A DNA stretch of 15,650 nt, taken from assembly GCF_036565765.1 (NCBI RefSeq), contig NZ_DATCXP010000248.1; one strand, written 5' to 3'. The notes under the pieces are model-generated. The model was not told the origin of the DNA, did no database searches, and saw nothing but the letters and a program-made list of their open reading frames with translations. This DNA is from Terrimesophilobacter sp036565765 (lineage in GTDB: Bacteria; Actinomycetota; Actinomycetes; Actinomycetales; Microbacteriaceae). Position numbers and translations under genes: made by a program. Shown here piece by piece: positions 13,121-15,650 of the stretch (positions are counted from its first letter, which is position 1; each line of letters starts with the position of its first letter).

Positions 13121-13615
13121 ATGAGCAGCCTCACTGCCGCGGTGATCTCCGAACTGACGGATCGGAAGCTGACGATCGCCGTCGCCGAGTCGCTCACCGG
13201 AGGTCTGCTGGTCGCCGAGCTCATCCGCCCGGCCGGGGCCTCCGCCGCCGTTCTGGGCGGTGTCGTCGCCTACAACACCGAGCTCAAGCACTCGCTGCTG
13301 GGTGTGGACGCCGCGTTGCTCGCAGAGCATGGCGCGGTCCACCCGGAGGTCGCAAGGCAGCTCGCGGCCGGCGTGCGGTCTCGACTCGCCGTCGGTGGCC
13401 GGGCCGCCGACATCGGCATCGCCACGACGGGCGTTGCGGGGCCAGACCCTCAGGACGGGGTCGCGCCGGGAACGGTCTACCTCGGATTGTCGGAGGGCGA
13501 TGTGACGCTGGCGAGGGAGCTTCGTGCCACAGGAACGAGGCTCGAGATCCGCGAGCAGACCGTCGCAGCGGCGATAGCCTGGCTGGCGGAGTCACTCGAA
13601 CGGGGACTTGGCTGA
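13121..13615 (+). CDS. pncC: CinA C-terminal domain protein, nicotinamide-nucleotide amidohydrolase
   Basis: A protein of 164 aa, a single-domain form without the N-terminal MoaB-like part of full CinA. The family markers are AESLTGG (22-28), GGVVAYN (46-52) and GIATTGVAGP (99-108), the nucleotide-binding and catalytic loops. The characterised members deamidate nicotinamide mononucleotide to recycle the by-product of DNA ligase and pyridine-nucleotide turnover. It begins 1 nt after the pgsA stop, with no ribosome site of its own, so it is translationally coupled. In other Actinobacteria it also lies between pgsA and clgR. The family is sure; activity is inferred. The older name for this position is cinA. 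Confidence 0.92.
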   Translation: MSSLTAAVISELTDRKLTIAVAESLTGGLLVAELIRPAGASAAVLGGVVAYNTELKHSLLGVDAALLAEHGAVHPEVARQLAAGVRSRLAVGGRAADIGIATTGVAGPDPQDGVAPGTVYLGLSEGDVTLARELRATGTRLEIREQTVAAAIAWLAESLERGLG

Positions 13616-13621
13616 GTGGTG

Positions 13622-13647
13622 GGAATAGGTCCAGCATCGATCTCGTT
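13622..13647 (+). promoter_or_regulatory. Candidate ECF sigma (SigE-type) promoter upstream of the clgR-like gene
   Basis: GGAATA (13622-13627), 16 nt and CGTT (13644-13647) resemble the GGAAC / CGTT pattern of SigE-like ECF promoters. Mycobacterial clgR is known to be SigE-dependent. Two mismatches in the -35 keep this tentative. Confidence 0.35.
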
Positions 13648-13722
13648 ACAACTGGTGATTCACAATGGCCATACAGAAAGCAATGGTTAGAGTGTGAACA
13701 CAGTAGGTTGTAGGGTTACGGA

Positions 13723-13745
13723 GCCGAACGGTATCCGTGTTCGGC
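13723..13745. promoter_or_regulatory. Perfect 7-bp inverted repeat in clgR-like gene leader
   Basis: GCCGAAC (13723-13729) and GTTCGGC (13739-13745) with 9 nt between. It lies just before the ribosome site and could be an operator (perhaps self-recognition) or a leader hairpin. Confidence 0.45.
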
Positions 13746-13750
13746 AACAC

Positions 13751-13770
13751 GACAGGAAGGGGAGGGTCCC
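13751..13770 (+). promoter_or_regulatory. Ribosome binding site of the clgR-like gene
   Basis: GACAGGAAGGGGAGGGTCCC holds a long purine run (AGGAAGGGGAGGG) that ends 4 nt before ATG 13771. With the leader hairpin, it shows that this mRNA, unlike many neighbours, has a long leader. Confidence 0.7.
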
Positions 13771-14079
13771 ATGGTTCTAGTTCGCCAGGAAATCGGAGAT
13801 GTTCTCCGGGACTTTCGTCTGCAGAAGGGCCGTACCCTTCGCCAGGTCGCCAGCAAGGCGTCCGTGGCGCTCGGATACCTCAGTGAGGTCGAGCGCGGTC
13901 AGAAGGAGGCGAGTTCCGAGATTCTCGCCTCGGTAGCGGATGCGCTCGAGACTCCCATTTCCGTCATCATGCGCGAGGTCGGCGACCGTCTGGCCGTCAT
14001 CGAGGGCATCAACATCATCCCGGACACGGTTCCGGACGACCTCGTCGCGGACTTCGACGCCGGCCTGGTGGTCCGCTGA
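13771..14079 (+). CDS. clgR: XRE/ClgR-type helix-turn-helix transcriptional regulator
   Basis: A protein of 102 aa. An HTH_3 domain occupies about residues 6-63: TLRQVASKASVALGYLSEVERGQ contains the turn and the recognition helix, and SSEILASVADAL the next helix. A 40-residue acidic C-terminal tail follows. In Actinobacteria the HTH gene at this position (after pgsA and cinA, before the DUF3046 gene and recA) is ClgR, an activator of clp protease and other stress genes. The symbol rests on this synteny plus domain, so function is inferred. The start ATG is fixed by the strong ribosome site. A perfect 12-bp hairpin follows the stop by 13 nt. Confidence 0.85.
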   Translation: MVLVRQEIGDVLRDFRLQKGRTLRQVASKASVALGYLSEVERGQKEASSEILASVADALETPISVIMREVGDRLAVIEGINIIPDTVPDDLVADFDAGLVVR

Positions 14080-14092
14080 TAGCAACGACGAT

Positions 14093-14127
14093 CGAACGCC
14101 CCGGTTGGCATGCCGCCGGGGCGTTCG
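14093..14127 (+). terminator. Strong hairpin after the clgR-like gene
   Basis: A perfect 12-bp stem, CGAACGCCCCGG (14093-14104) and CCGGGGCGTTCG (14116-14127), with an 11-nt loop containing GGCATGCC. It begins 13 nt after the stop codon. There is no T-tract. It is a likely intrinsic terminator of the actinobacterial kind. Confidence 0.75.
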
Positions 14128-14146
14128 TCGCGTCCTGGCTCGCAGC

Positions 14147-14368
14147 ATGAGGCTCAGTGAGTTCCGCCGCGCGGTCGCGGAGGAGTTCGGCGAGGCCTAC
14201 GGAAACGCCCTGGTCCGCGACCTCGTGCTCGACGAGCTCGGCGACCTGACCGCGGAGCAGGCCATCGCGGCCGGCCTGCGGGTGCGGGAGATCTGGCTCG
14301 CGCTCTGCCGGGCGAACGACGTCCCGGCGAACCGCTGGTACGGCACGGGGCTTCGCACGCCGAGTTGA
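14147..14368 (+). CDS. DUF3046 family protein
   Basis: A protein of 73 aa, predicted soluble and mostly helical. It begins MRLSEFRRAVAEEFG and ends NDVPANRWYGTGLR, the conserved ends of the DUF3046 family, whose members sit next to recA in Actinobacteria (Rv2738c in M. tuberculosis). No biochemical function is known to me. The frame is open far upstream, but this ATG gives the family N-terminus and lies 19 nt beyond the clgR hairpin. I see no ribosome site or TAnnnT element just before it, so its expression (read-through or a promoter inside clgR) is unclear. recA follows after 257 nt of regulatory DNA. Confidence 0.85.
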   Translation: MRLSEFRRAVAEEFGEAYGNALVRDLVLDELGDLTAEQAIAAGLRVREIWLALCRANDVPANRWYGTGLRTPS

Positions 14369-14397
14369 ATCTGCGGTGACACGCCGGTGCGAAACGC

Positions 14398-14413
14398 TCG
14401 AACATCCATTCGG
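14398..14413. promoter_or_regulatory. LexA (SOS) box upstream of recA
   Basis: TCGAAC, 4 nt (ATCC), ATTCGG. It matches the actinobacterial LexA consensus TCGAAC-N4-GTTCGA at 10 of 12 positions. It lies over the -35 zone of the TAGACT promoter at 14421, the position expected for repression. Confidence 0.65.
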
Positions 14414-14420
14414 GCCTGAC

Positions 14421-14426
14421 TAGACT
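14421..14426 (+). promoter_or_regulatory. -10 element of recA promoter 1 (SOS)
   Basis: TAGACT (TAnnnT), 17 nt downstream of 14398-14403 (TCGAAC, a poor -35 inside the LexA box). The start would be near 14433, giving a leader of about 190 nt. Confidence 0.5.
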
Positions 14427-14484
14427 CCTTCACAGCAGCAGTCGAAAACGGGTTGTGAACAGTTCGCCACGTCGGTGCCAGAGA

Positions 14485-14507
14485 ATGTCACCGGTGCGGC
14501 GTACTCT
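14485..14507 (+). promoter_or_regulatory. Candidate RecA-NDp/PafBC-type recA promoter 2
   Basis: ATGTCA (14485-14490), 11 nt, then TACTCT (14502-14507). The unusually short spacing and the TGTCA core match the LexA-independent DNA-damage promoters described in mycobacteria (TTGTCAGTG-N8-TAnnnT), though the bases after TGTCA fit less well. Confidence 0.45.
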
Positions 14508-14613
14508 CTGACTCGTTGGCGAAAGCAGCCAATGCCTTGTCGCGGTACTCACTGGCCCTGCACCATCGGCGGTGGGAGGAACGGCAGCCTACAGGCACAC
14601 CGAATACGAGCAG

Positions 14614-14619
14614 AAGGAG
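14614..14619 (+). promoter_or_regulatory. Ribosome binding site of recA
   Basis: AAGGAG, 6 nt before ATG 14626. A canonical site that fixes the start. Confidence 0.75.
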
Positions 14620-14625
14620 CCACCC

Positions 14626-15650
<1,025 letters not shown>

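Noticed and set aside
14369..14397. Terminator after the DUF3046 gene
   Set aside because: Only short, imperfect pairing (CGGTG with CACGCCG) is possible, not enough to call.
14457..14466. Second SOS box at GAACAGTTCG just upstream of the RecA-NDp-like element
   Set aside because: The half-sites GAAC and GTTC are separated by 1 nt rather than 4, so this does not fit LexA spacing.

Overview
The window is high-GC chromosomal DNA with the gene order of an actinobacterium, most likely a member of the Microbacteriaceae (inferred from gene order, protein sequence character and promoter style; no database search was possible). The backbone reads M16 protease, dapB, thyX, dapA, RNase J, ftsK, pgsA, cinA, clgR-like regulator, DUF3046 protein, recA. 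This matches the arrangement known from Mycobacterium and other Actinobacteria, so most of the window is a conserved housekeeping locus. I see no CRISPR array, transposase, prophage, tRNA or rRNA, and no clearly new multi-gene system. The interest is mainly in the regulatory DNA and in small accessory genes inserted in the backbone.

Layout. 1-1480: the 3' part of an M16 zinc-protease-family gene and a histidine phosphatase, both on +. 1482-1949: a GNAT acetyltransferase on -, convergent with the phosphatase and divergent from dapB. 2021-3234: dapB and, translationally coupled by ATGA, a small membrane protein with a TPR-like tail. 3209-3637: an OsmC-type peroxiredoxin on -, overlapping the tail of that gene. 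3787-7329: thyX, dapA and rnj on +. 7330-9611: an accessory block of a lipoprotein (+), an SDR oxidoreductase (-) and a TetR regulator (-), closed by a perfect 13-bp hairpin between the convergent genes. 9731-13615: ftsK, pgsA and cinA, closely packed. 13771-14368: the clgR-like regulator, a strong hairpin, and the DUF3046 gene. 14626 to the end: recA, open at the window edge and without an intein in the part seen.

Function. dapA and dapB encode two consecutive steps of the diaminopimelate/lysine pathway (cell-wall peptidoglycan). thyX makes dTMP with flavin. RNase J handles RNA turnover, FtsK couples division to chromosome segregation, PgsA makes phosphatidylglycerol-type lipids, CinA/PncC recycles a pyridine nucleotide by-product, the ClgR-like protein probably controls proteolysis and stress genes, and RecA drives recombination and the SOS response.

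Regulation. Seven genes (GNAT, dapB, thyX, dapA, lipoprotein, tetR, ftsK) have a TAnnnT -10-like hexamer ending 6 or 7 nt before the start codon and no Shine-Dalgarno, the signature of leaderless transcripts. Several genes inside operons or behind longer leaders (phosphatase, osmC, pgsA, clgR, recA) have purine-rich ribosome sites. recA appears to have two damage-type promoters: one with a LexA-like box over the -35 and one resembling the LexA-independent (RecA-NDp/PafBC) class. The clgR leader holds an ECF-like promoter candidate and a perfect 7-bp inverted repeat.
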